A stretch of 35,279 nt of DNA from Mesorhizobium sp. SCN 65-20 (GTDB taxonomy: Bacteria; Pseudomonadota; Alphaproteobacteria; Rhizobiales; Rhizobiaceae): positions 1 to 35,279 of the forward strand of contig MEEF01000028.1 in assembly GCA_001724355.1 (NCBI GenBank). The letters are read 5' to 3'. Under the pieces are notes generated by a model. The model did no database searches, was not told the DNA's origin, and was given only the letters and a program-made list of their open reading frames with translations. The position numbers were made by a program, and so were the translations under genes. Positions 15,956 through 25,792 of the stretch are shown piece after piece. Every line of letters starts with the position of its first letter. Within the stretch, counting starts at the first letter, position 1.

Positions 15956-16378
15956 CTACGCGCGAAAACTCTTCCGCTGGTGATACGTCAACGCCGTGCG
16001 CAGGCAGAATGCCAGTGCGCCCTCAGGGATAGTCGCTTCGGCTGGAAGAATGACCGCCCTGTTGCCCTCGAATTCCAGTTCGCCGCCAAGGTGCGAGCGG
16101 AATGTCTCGACAAGCGTCGTGTTGCAGTTGAAGAACACCGCGCACCTGCCGGGAAAGGACCTGGTTGCACCCAGCCTCACCGTCGAGCCGCTGCCGCTCG
16201 CCTCGGTCAGATAGGCCGGCTCGCCCCATTTGAGCGTCTCGGTCAGCGGGCCGACGCCCTCGGTTTCTGCTGCAACCTCGAAGATCAGGGCTCGAATATC
16301 GAGCAGCCCGGCACGCACGGCCGCGGGATGGCGCGAAAGCGCCTCCAGGATCGTCTCCGGCACGGGCGGCATGGTCAT
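15956..16378 (-). CDS. DUF1801-domain protein
   Basis: A 140-aa protein of the DUF1801 (YdhG-like) family, recognised by TETLKWGEPAYLTEA in the first half, then TRSFPGRCAVFFNCN and the C-terminal AFCLRTALTYHQRK. The fold is thought to bind small molecules or DNA-damage products, but no firm biochemical role is established to my knowledge. Its ATG at 16378 overlaps the stop codon of the upstream racemase-like gene (ATGA), so the two are translationally coupled. A second ATG two codons in is possible. The gene converges with the araC-family gene, 27 bp apart. Confidence 0.8.
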   Translation of the reverse strand: MTMPPVPETILEALSRHPAAVRAGLLDIRALIFEVAAETEGVGPLTETLKWGEPAYLTEASGSGSTVRLGATRSFPGRCAVFFNCNTTLVETFRSHLGGELEFEGNRAVILPAEATIPEGALAFCLRTALTYHQRKSFRA

Positions 16379-17118
16379 CGCTCCGCCCCTTGCCCGCCTT
16401 GCAGCGTATCGCCAGCCAGCGCCAGGTCGACCGCAGCCTCGGCGTGGAGTTTCACCACGTCATAAGCTGGGATCGGATACTCCTCCGTGGCCGCCAGCAG
16501 CGGCAACTCCGTGCAGGCGACGACGATCGCTTCAGCTCCCCTTGCCGCGAGATCGCGAGCAAGCTGCAGGAGAACCTCCCTGGACTCCGGCCTGACCACG
16601 CCGAGCGTCAGTTCCTCGATGATGATGCGATGCAACTGCGCCCGTTGCTCGTCCGGCGGCACCAGAACCTCGAGGTCGAAGCGCTTCTCGAGCCGATCGG
16701 CGAGAAAGCCCAGATCCATGGTGTAGCGCGTGGCGAGCAGGCCGACCCGCCGCAGCCCGGCAGCCTGCAGCATCTTGCCGGTTGGATCGGCTATGTGCAG
16801 CAGTGGGACCTTCAGAGCTGTAGCTATCTTGTCGGCAACGTAATGCGGCGTCACCGCCGTCAGCATGACGAATGCCACGCCAGCGGCCTCGAGATTCTGC
16901 GCAGCGCCGGAAACCACAGCGGCAACCTGATCCCAGTCGCCCTTGGCGGCAAGATCGTTCAGTTCGTCGAAATCGAGGGTGAACATCAGCGAGCGAGCAT
17001 TGTGATGCCCGCCGAGCCTGCGATGCACCGCCTGGTTGACGAACCGATAGTAGAGTGCGCTGGACTCCCAGCTCATTCCCCCGATCAAGCCTATCAGCTG
17101 CGTTTGCCGCCCGGTCAT
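16375..17118 (-). CDS. Aspartate/glutamate racemase-family protein (YgeA-like), Thr/Cys pair
   Basis: A 247-aa cofactor-independent racemase homologue. The start IGLIGGMSWESSALYYRFVN and the segments DFDELNDL, PLLHIADPTGK and LLATRYTMD match the YgeA-type aspartate/glutamate racemases closely. The second catalytic cysteine is kept (C202 in VVACTELPLL). The first, within the LCTNTMH motif of E. coli YgeA, is replaced: the aligned stretch reads MLTAVTPH, with threonine at position 87. A one-cysteine protein could racemise with a different acid/base partner, act stereospecifically, or do another reaction of this superfamily. The ATG at 17118 has no overlap with another gene. Its stop overlaps the DUF1801 start. 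Confidence 0.85.
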   Translation of the reverse strand: MTGRQTQLIGLIGGMSWESSALYYRFVNQAVHRRLGGHHNARSLMFTLDFDELNDLAAKGDWDQVAAVVSGAAQNLEAAGVAFVMLTAVTPHYVADKIATALKVPLLHIADPTGKMLQAAGLRRVGLLATRYTMDLGFLADRLEKRFDLEVLVPPDEQRAQLHRIIIEELTLGVVRPESREVLLQLARDLAARGAEAIVVACTELPLLAATEEYPIPAYDVVKLHAEAAVDLALAGDTLQGGQGAER

Positions 17119-17202
17119 GCAGCCCTCCCCGCGCCCAAATTGTCGTCGGGCCGAACGCTCTAGTTCAGAACAAACCTATCTATGTTCAAGGGGAACATCA
17201 AA

Positions 17203-17228
17203 GCCCCGGACCGGGAAGCGCCCGGGGC
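17203..17228 (-). terminator. GC-rich hairpin GCCCCGG/CCGGGGC, possible minus-strand terminator
   Basis: GCCCCGG (17203-17209) and CCGGGGC (17222-17228) form a perfect 7-bp stem. On the minus strand it is followed by TTTGATGTT, a poor T-run. It could stop transcripts entering the racemase gene from the right, or be the body of a small RNA. Confidence 0.35.
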
Positions 17229-17262
17229 GCCGCAAAGAACGATCTACTCCGCGCAAAATTAT

Positions 17263-17297
17263 GGCCCCGCCGCTCCGGGGAGCGCACGGGGCCTTTT
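17263..17297 (+). terminator. Rho-independent terminator on the plus strand without a gene upstream
   Basis: GGCCCCG (17263-17269) and CGGGGCC (17287-17293) form a perfect 7-bp GC stem that can extend through internal CGCTCC/GGAGCG pairs. TTTTG follows. The nearest plus-strand protein gene upstream ends at 15928, more than 1.3 kb away. It therefore probably ends an unannotated short transcript or antisense RNA starting near 17119-17200. Confidence 0.6.
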
Positions 17298-17762
17298 GTC
17301 GGGGTATACCCTTGACTGCCGGGAGCGGTTTACCGGCTTTGCTCTCTCGGATGCTCGTGGCGCACGGCCAGCGATCCGACTGTAGTTTCTGATTGTAGGG
17401 GAACAACGGGCCGCGGTCTGCGGGGCTCTTCACTCAGGAATTGCCAGGCACCTGCGCCTGTCGCGGTTCCGTCTCGTTAGCGGAACCCTTTGGGACTGTC
17501 CGGTGGAGTCATGCTCTGCTCCTACGTCAGTTGTGCCAATCGTCCGCCTGGTGCTCAACTCGCGTGTCTGTGGCGTCTCGCAGACCGACCTTAGCATGGT
17601 GAGGAGCCATCAAGGAGGCTCGGCACCGGGCGACCATTGAAGTTTGCATCCCTGATTCCGCCGCGTCAACCACAACATTGTTAGAGACGAAAAATGTGAT
17701 CGGAAGTCGGCTAGCTGCTGTCCGCTGCCCGCCCGCTCCTGCCATACCGTTGTCAGGAGCCC

Positions 17763-17777
17763 GTTCAGCCTTTGTTC
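17763..17777. promoter_or_regulatory. SOS (LexA) box upstream of uvrA, GTTC-N7-GTTC
   Basis: GTTC at 17763-17766 and GTTC at 17774-17777 are separated by 7 bp, matching the alphaproteobacterial LexA operator. It lies 153 bp before the uvrA start. Like the ssb copy it continues as TTTGTTCT in its right half. Confidence 0.65.
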
Positions 17778-17930
17778 TTTTCTCTTGCCCGCGAGCGCCA
17801 AAGGCGCTTAAACGCTGTGCGGTGTGCATGGCGACGCCTCTCGAACGGGCGCCGGAAATACCTACATGAGGGGATGGCCGGGCAAGCCCGCCACTCCGAG
17901 CAATTCCAGATTTGAGGCGGCGGCGCGGCA

Positions 17931-20855
<2,925 letters not shown>

Positions 20856-20859
20856 GCGA

Positions 20860-21246
20860 CTACCAAATCGTTGTTATGCCGAAGCGCAAGCAATGCGTAT
20901 CGTTCGTGGCGAGAGCGAGCCCTTCCAGCTCGGCTTGAGCGGCCAGCATTCGGTCGAACGGATCGCGATGCTCGACCTCATAGAGAGCGGCGCGTGTTGC
21001 GTGCTTTGCGGCGATCGTGAGGAGCGAAAAGCCCTGCTCCAGAACGATTTCTTCGAAGCCTGAGACGAGCGGTCCAACCTCCGGCCATTTTCCAAGCCGA
21101 TGCTTCAGGGCAACCTCGTAGGCAGAGATGGCACTTACGAAGACTTCGTGATCGGTATCGCCGAGCATTTCAGCGAGGCGCCGCGAAAGTTTGGGACTGT
21201 CTTCGAGCCACCATGCCAATGTGTGAGTATCGAGAAGCAGTCTCAT
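20860..21246 (-). CDS. vapC: VapC-type PIN-domain toxin
   Basis: A 128-aa PIN-domain ribonuclease of a type II toxin-antitoxin pair. The acidic catalytic residues are visible: D6 in LLLDTHTLAWW, E44 in SAISAYEVALK, D95/D98 in HRDPFDRMLAAQA, and D116 in ATNDTHCLRF. The length is typical. Its ATG at 21246 overlaps the antitoxin stop (ATGA), so it is translated from the antitoxin mRNA. Members cut tRNA, rRNA or mRNA; the target is unknown here. The 3' end is only 4 bp from uvrA, which runs towards it. Confidence 0.92.
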   Translation of the reverse strand: MRLLLDTHTLAWWLEDSPKLSRRLAEMLGDTDHEVFVSAISAYEVALKHRLGKWPEVGPLVSGFEEIVLEQGFSLLTIAAKHATRAALYEVEHRDPFDRMLAAQAELEGLALATNDTHCLRFGITTIW

Positions 21247-21785
21247 TTTTCGTGCGACGGATCGCGCGCACCTTGCCAGACGTCGAGTTCGTCATCAGGC
21301 AATGGGTCAAAGAAACTGTCAGGCAGGTGCATCAAGCCCTTGAGGGCGCCGGGCACGCGTCGCCTCTTCTCGACAGGCGCGACTGTCGCAATTGGCTTTC
21401 CGTCCTGCATGATCGTGTATTCCTTCCCTGCCTCAACGGCCTCCCTCAGACCTTTCAGGTCGAACTCGGCCTGCTTGTCCTCGGCGAAGCCGACCCGCCG
21501 TCGCATTTCGTCCCATTCGCCAGGATGATCCTTGTAGTACGCGGCAATGTCTTCCTTGCTGATGTAGTCGTCTGGCGCATGCACAAACCAGTCGATGGCC
21601 TTCGCCACGTTGTCCGGAAGCGCCAGCGCTCCCGGTACGCGCGGCTTCATGTCAGGAGCGTGCAGCGGCACCAGCTTCACCGCTGGCTTGTTGCGGCGGG
21701 CAATGACAATCTCCTCGCCAGCCTCGGCGCGTGCGACGAGGTCTGACAGTCCGGTCTTCGCCTGATGCATGTTGATGATCGGCAT
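21243..21785 (-). CDS. Phd/YefM-type antitoxin with two tandem modules
   Basis: A 180-aa antitoxin, about twice the usual 75-90 residues. Residues 1-55 are a normal Phd start (MPIINMHQAKTGLSDLVARA, EEIVIARRNKPAVKLVPL, then PRVPGAL). After a ~55-residue insert rich in charged residues, a second copy appears at 112-157: GLREAVEAGKEYTIMQDGKP, ATVAP, RRRVPGALKG. The C-terminus LPDSFFDPLPDDELDVWQG looks like the canonical toxin-binding tail. The first module would dimerise and bind the operator, the last neutralise VapC. The ATG at 21785 lies next to a palindrome at 21796-21815. Duplication with partial loss, or fusion of two antitoxins, are both possible origins. Confidence 0.85.
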   Translation of the reverse strand: MPIINMHQAKTGLSDLVARAEAGEEIVIARRNKPAVKLVPLHAPDMKPRVPGALALPDNVAKAIDWFVHAPDDYISKEDIAAYYKDHPGEWDEMRRRVGFAEDKQAEFDLKGLREAVEAGKEYTIMQDGKPIATVAPVEKRRRVPGALKGLMHLPDSFFDPLPDDELDVWQGARDPSHEK

Positions 21786-21795
21786 CGCCCGAATT

Positions 21796-21815
21796 ATAGC
21801 TAACTAGCTAGCTAT
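21796..21815. promoter_or_regulatory. Palindromic toxin-antitoxin operator ATAGCTA-N6-TAGCTAT
   Basis: A perfect 7-bp inverted repeat with a 6-bp centre lies 11 bp upstream of the antitoxin start. It is AT-rich in a GC-rich setting. It also sits 18 bp upstream of the divergent DUF72 start, so a repressor bound here could affect both genes. Confidence 0.6.
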
Positions 21816-21832
21816 TTCAACCGGAGGTCGTG

Positions 21833-22642
21833 ATGACTGCTTCAGGAAAAATCCGCGCCGGCATGGGCGGCTGGACGTTCGAACCCTGGGAAGGCACGTT
21901 CTACCCCGAAAAGCTCAGCAAGGCGAAGCAGCTGACGTTCGCCGGCGGCCAGGTGCCGGCGATCGAGGTCAACGGCACCTACTATTCTGGGTTCAAGGAA
22001 CCGACCTTCCTCAAATGGGCCCGCGAAGTGCCGGACGGGTTCGTCTTCACGCTCAAGGGCAACCGCTTCGTCACCAACCGCCGGGTGCTGGCGGAGGCCG
22101 GCGAATCGGTCACGCGCTTCGTCACCCAGGGCATCACCGCACTGGGTGAAAAGCTCGGTCCGATCCTGTGGCAGATGGCCCCGACCAAGAAGTTCGACCA
22201 TGACGACTTCGAGGCCTTCCTGAAGCTCCTGCCGGAGAAGCAGGATGGCATCGCACTGCGCCATGCCGTGGAGGTCCGCAATGCGAGCTTCGTCGTGCCG
22301 GAATTCGCGGCGCTGGCGCGCAAGCACAACGTCGCCATCGTCTACGCCGACCACGCCACCTACCCTGCGATCGCCGACGTCACCGGGGACTTCGTCTATG
22401 CGCGACTGCAGACCGGCAGCGACGACAACCCGGACTGCTACACGCCCAAGGCGCTCGACGAATGGGCGGCGCGGGCAAAATTATGGGCCGAGGGTGGCGT
22501 GCCGGCGGATCTGCCGCGCGCCGACGCATCGACGGACGCGCCCGTCAAGCCGCGCGACGTCTTCGTCTTCTTCATCACCGAAGGCAAGGTTCGCGCCCCG
22601 CAAGGCGCGATCGCGCTGATGAAGAGGGTGAACGGCGGCTGA
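21833..22642 (+). CDS. DUF72-domain protein
   Basis: A 269-aa protein of the DUF72 (YecE-like) family, a TIM-barrel-like fold without a firmly assigned activity. Typical motifs are seen: GMGGWTFEPWEGTFYP at the start, EVNGTYYSGFKEPTF, FTLKGNRFVTN, and HAVEVRNASF in the middle, with FVYARLQTG near the end. I prefer the ATG at 21833 (GGAGG 5 nt upstream) over a GTG one codon earlier. It is divergent from the toxin-antitoxin operon with only 47 bp between the start codons, and convergent with exoR. Confidence 0.86.
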   Translation: MTASGKIRAGMGGWTFEPWEGTFYPEKLSKAKQLTFAGGQVPAIEVNGTYYSGFKEPTFLKWAREVPDGFVFTLKGNRFVTNRRVLAEAGESVTRFVTQGITALGEKLGPILWQMAPTKKFDHDDFEAFLKLLPEKQDGIALRHAVEVRNASFVVPEFAALARKHNVAIVYADHATYPAIADVTGDFVYARLQTGSDDNPDCYTPKALDEWAARAKLWAEGGVPADLPRADASTDAPVKPRDVFVFFITEGKVRAPQGAIALMKRVNGG

Positions 22643-22704
22643 GCGGCACGCACTGCCGGCTGCAGCACCTGCCTCGCGCCTAGTCAGCATCTGAGAGAAA
22701 TGGC

Positions 22705-23523
22705 TTACTGACTGCCCTTGGTCAGGATGTCGTCGGCCAGCGAGATCGCTGTGCGGCGATCCGATTCGTCGGCAAGGGCGAAAGCCTCTTCCTGCATGCC
22801 CCTGATCCAGACCTGATCCGACGGCGAGGCGCGTTCGAGCGCGGCCGTCATCATCGCCAGCCCGCGCACCACCTTGCCGCTCTGGAACAGCAGGTTGCCG
22901 AGCGTCGCTTGCGCGCCGGCATGGCCCTTCTCGGCGGCGAGCTGCAGCCAGCGGCCGGCCTGCCTGACGCTTGCCTTCATGCCGCCCTCGCCCTTGAGGA
23001 ACATCTTGCCCATCTCGTACTGGGCGGTCGGGTTGCGGTAGTTGGCGGCGGCGCGCATGTAATATTCCTGCGCGGCGACCGAATCCGGCATCACCGGGCT
23101 GCCCGGGATGCCCTTCTTCATGTAGCCGCCCAGCGCCACAAGCGCATCGGAGACGTAGCTTTCCTCGGGCGAACCCGGCTCGACGTCCTGGTCGGCGATC
23201 TCGCTGAAGAACTTGAAGGCTTCGTAGTCGTTCTGGGTCACGCCGTCGCCCTCGGCATACATCCGCGCGAGCTTCCAGGTGGCGCCGATCTGGCCGTTCT
23301 CGGCGGCATAGCGATAGGCCTCGACCGCCTGCTCCTTGTGGCCGTTCTTGTAGGCCGAGTAGCCGAACTGGAACACGGCCCAGGGGTTGGACTGCGGCTT
23401 CACGCCGGTCTTGTCGTCGAACACCTTGTCGTCGAAGGCCAGCGCATTGCCGGCGGCGCCGAAAAGCGCGGCTGCCAGGAGCGCCGAATACGCAGATGCC
23501 TTCACCAACTCAGTAATCCGCAT
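22705..23523 (-). CDS. exoR: ExoR, periplasmic negative regulator of exopolysaccharide synthesis
   Basis: A 272-aa secreted protein with Sel1-like repeats. In Sinorhizobium, ExoR binds the ExoS sensor in the periplasm and so controls succinoglycan, motility and symbiosis genes through ExoS-ChvI. The start MRITELVKASAYSALLAAAL...GNALA is a signal peptide. Recognisable repeat segments are YRYAAENGQIGATWKLARMY, YMRAAANYRNPTAQYEMGKM and LQLAAEKGHAGAQATLGNLL, about 36 residues apart or multiples of it. I chose the ATG at 23523 for the signal peptide; the frame opens up to 23595. The ribosome binding site is modest (GGAAG). A palindrome lies just upstream at 23543-23556. Confidence 0.85.
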   Translation of the reverse strand: MRITELVKASAYSALLAAALFGAAGNALAFDDKVFDDKTGVKPQSNPWAVFQFGYSAYKNGHKEQAVEAYRYAAENGQIGATWKLARMYAEGDGVTQNDYEAFKFFSEIADQDVEPGSPEESYVSDALVALGGYMKKGIPGSPVMPDSVAAQEYYMRAAANYRNPTAQYEMGKMFLKGEGGMKASVRQAGRWLQLAAEKGHAGAQATLGNLLFQSGKVVRGLAMMTAALERASPSDQVWIRGMQEEAFALADESDRRTAISLADDILTKGSQ

Positions 23524-24179
23524 GGCCGTGCATTTCTTCCGCCCCACCTGGGTGGGAAACCGCACCGTCGCGGATCGCCGCCACGGATTGGGCATATTTC
23601 CACGTTGCGCCGGCCGACCGTTCGTTGGTCGGCGACGACTTCCAGTCCTTCGCCCTCTCCGCAGTCTCGGCTCCGGACCGCGATTCCTCTAGATAGGGCG
23701 CTATGTCCGGAGTGACACCCGGAAGATGCTCCGGATTTTCGGCCAAAGTACGGCCAAGACCGGCTCCAGCTTCATTGGAGCGGCGATACTGTCCGAATCC
23801 TGCTGTTTCCTTGCGCGGCAAGTAGCCGGCCGCCGGCCCGAAGTTCCCGCGCGACGAAAGCTTGACCGAGGCCGCGAAACGGCGGCGCGACGGCGCCCGC
23901 CCCACCCTTGGGTGGCACAGCGGCAGATCGACCGTGAAAATCGCCTTGGCGTCCATTTCCATTCCTGCCGCTTTTTGCGGCTTGCTTTGCTTTCCGCGCC
24001 ATTTTCCCGTCGCGGTCCGAAGACCTGTCCGGGGTGCGCCGGGTTTATGGCGGGATGTGGGCAATTGCCCCGCCCACTTACATAGCCGAAAGCTTGCAGA
24101 AAAAGTGTTGCGGAATCGTCACAATGCGTGTCTCCGCTGCCACACGTGGTTACCCAACCGCAAACGGAACACCGGCCAC
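23524..24179. other. Long upstream region of exoR (656 bp)
   Basis: No gene is convincingly supported; a minus-strand frame from 24064 runs into exoR but has no family resemblance and no ribosome binding site. Two similar inverted repeats stand out: CCACCC-TT-GGGTGG at 23902-23915 and CCCACC-TG-GGTGGG at 23543-23556, the latter about 20 nt before the exoR start. They could be sites for the same regulator or leader hairpins. Confidence 0.45.
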
Positions 24180-24205
24180 AAAAAAGCCGGGCGCGAGGCC
24201 CGGCT
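24180..24205 (-). terminator. Rho-independent terminator of the FadL-like gene
   Basis: On the minus strand AGCCGGGC and GCCCGGCT form a perfect 8-bp stem around a 5-nt loop, directly followed by a run of T (the plus strand shows six A at 24180-24185). It lies 22 nt after the FadL-like stop. Confidence 0.85.
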
Positions 24206-24227
24206 GTACTAGTTCACGCTGCGGACG

Positions 24228-25424
24228 CTACCACTTGATGCTCATCGAGAGGTTCCCAGCGTAGCCAATGTCGCTCTCGGCGGTGTAGATTCCGGGCGCC
24301 GGAGCGTCCACACCTGGACCTACCTGACGGAAATCCTGCGATCCCGCTGCAAAATAGAGTAGAGCAAGACCACCGCGAATTTCGACATTGCTGCTCGGCT
24401 TATATGAACCGCCGACAGCAAATGACCACATGTCCGTTGAAAGGTCGTGGCCGGTCCCCACGCCCCGATCCCAGCTGATATTGGCAGTCCCAGCGATCGT
24501 ATCGGTAAACCCATGAGCAACACCGCCAGTCAGTGTCCACCCATCGCGCCAAAAGAAGTTCAACGTCTGGTCAATGGAGCTCAGCGGCGTATTGTAATTG
24601 ATGACTTGCATTACGCTCCAGTCGGTCCACTTGACCGAGCCGTAAGCAAGCCACCCGGGGGCGACACCCGTCTGCACCTTAGCTTCGAAACTCTGCGGGA
24701 ACTTGCCCCAGCCGGTAGCCGGACCTCGCGAGACACCGTTGCTGGTGAAGCTGAGATCGCCGCTGGCGTCGATATCTACCCCGGAACGATACATGACCTG
24801 CGCCCGCAGGGCGATTTCCTTGATCTCATAGGCAGCGCCGATACGATAGCCGACCTGCCCGTCTGTTAGGCTGAACTTAAGCGGCCGGCTAGGCCCACCG
24901 ACCCACTGCTCAAATTCGAGCGTCTGGTAATAAACGCCACCGAGGAGGCTGAAACGACCCTGGCCCGCATCGACCCCATAAGCGCAAGTTGCTCCGAATT
25001 CGTGAGTCAAAAATTCCTGCTCGGAAGAGGCGGTAGTCGCAATCGTCGTCGGATCAAAGCCGATCAACGCACCGTTGACTCTGAACTTGGTATAATCTGA
25101 GTGCCCCCCGAAGGGCGTCGTATAGGTTGCCGCGCATGCGAACGCGTCATTTACTTTATACTTCGCAGCTACTGACGGGATGACATAAGTCGGGTTTTCA
25201 AAACCAGAAGCCGGCAAACTCACAGGCGATCCTGCGGGCCTATAGGTATCCTTGCTCCGATTCGGAGTAACAACCGTAAAGCCGGCTCTCGCGGCGTTAC
25301 CCTCCTCAAACAAAATATCCGTATCCGCCGTGCCTCGATTGAAACCACCGGCGTTTGCCGCACCTGCCGCAGCAATCGTCAGCGCCGTTGCCCCCAGCAG
25401 CGCCTTGAGACGCGTCTTGTTCAT
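24228..25424 (-). CDS. OmpP1/FadL/TodX-family outer-membrane transporter
   Basis: A 398-aa outer-membrane beta-barrel that probably takes up hydrophobic compounds such as fatty acids or aromatics. The signal peptide ends AAGAANA before GGFNRG. The hatch-like start (GTADTDILFEEGNAARAGF) is typical of FadL relatives. Alternating aromatic strands follow to the C-terminal NLSMSIKW, whose last residue is Trp rather than the usual Phe. The ribosome binding site GGGAGAGGG precedes the ATG. Base composition is visibly less GC-rich than in its neighbours, with A/T-ending codons, which suggests later acquisition or different selection. It is transcribed alone and has its own terminator. Confidence 0.88.
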   Translation of the reverse strand: MNKTRLKALLGATALTIAAAGAANAGGFNRGTADTDILFEEGNAARAGFTVVTPNRSKDTYRPAGSPVSLPASGFENPTYVIPSVAAKYKVNDAFACAATYTTPFGGHSDYTKFRVNGALIGFDPTTIATTASSEQEFLTHEFGATCAYGVDAGQGRFSLLGGVYYQTLEFEQWVGGPSRPLKFSLTDGQVGYRIGAAYEIKEIALRAQVMYRSGVDIDASGDLSFTSNGVSRGPATGWGKFPQSFEAKVQTGVAPGWLAYGSVKWTDWSVMQVINYNTPLSSIDQTLNFFWRDGWTLTGGVAHGFTDTIAGTANISWDRGVGTGHDLSTDMWSFAVGGSYKPSSNVEIRGGLALLYFAAGSQDFRQVGPGVDAPAPGIYTAESDIGYAGNLSMSIKW

Positions 25425-25792
25425 GAAAGCCCTCTCCCGAAATTCTCGCGGCCAGAATTGAACGATTTCGTTCTAGTCACGCAACATTGATTTTTCCCCA
25501 ACCGGACGCGTCGGCAGTCATGCCGGCCGGCGGGCAAAAGGCTTCCGCTTACGCAAACGTCAATTTTGGTGCTTTCTCACCAGGCGAAAGCAGAAATTCC
25601 AGGAATTTCCGAAACCGCCGGATCAAAATCGCCTGTTTTGAGGGGGTTGGAGCGCCTTGTTACATTATGGCAACAATCGGGCGCAAAACAGTTGCATTTG
25701 CGGCAACTGCCGTTGCGGCATGTTTATACCCAACACGCCAGAATAAGCCTGCCGCAGCGGCATGCTGCGACAGGTTGTATCGTTTCGAATCG
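25425..25792. other. Intergenic stretch between FadL-like gene and valS
   Basis: No gene is supported. It contains the promoter region of the FadL-like gene, and an imperfect hairpin (CCTGCCGCAG/CTGCGACAGG, 25749-25775) just after the valS stop. On the minus strand the hairpin is followed by CTTATTCT and may be the valS terminator. Confidence 0.5.

Larger units (their letters stand above)
17119..17930. other. Long intergenic stretch (812 bp) upstream of uvrA
   Basis: No protein gene is supported; the frames present have atypical composition and no ribosome binding site. Near the racemase start is an inverted repeat ATGTTC/GAACAT (17182-17198). Two strong GC-rich hairpins follow (17203-17228 and 17263-17293). 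A third inverted repeat GGTTCCG/CGGAACC lies at 17465-17487. An SOS box stands at 17763-17777. No known RNA family (tmRNA, SRP RNA, RNase P RNA) could be recognised, but the plus-strand terminator without a gene suggests a small RNA. Confidence 0.5.

Noticed and set aside
17300..17530. Possible structured RNA (SRP RNA, RNase P RNA or tmRNA)
   Set aside because: None of the conserved core sequences of these RNAs could be found; only isolated short hairpins are present.
23510..24064. A 184-codon minus-strand frame running into exoR
   Set aside because: Low-complexity Arg/Ala/Gly sequence, no ribosome binding site, and it overlaps the better supported exoR start.
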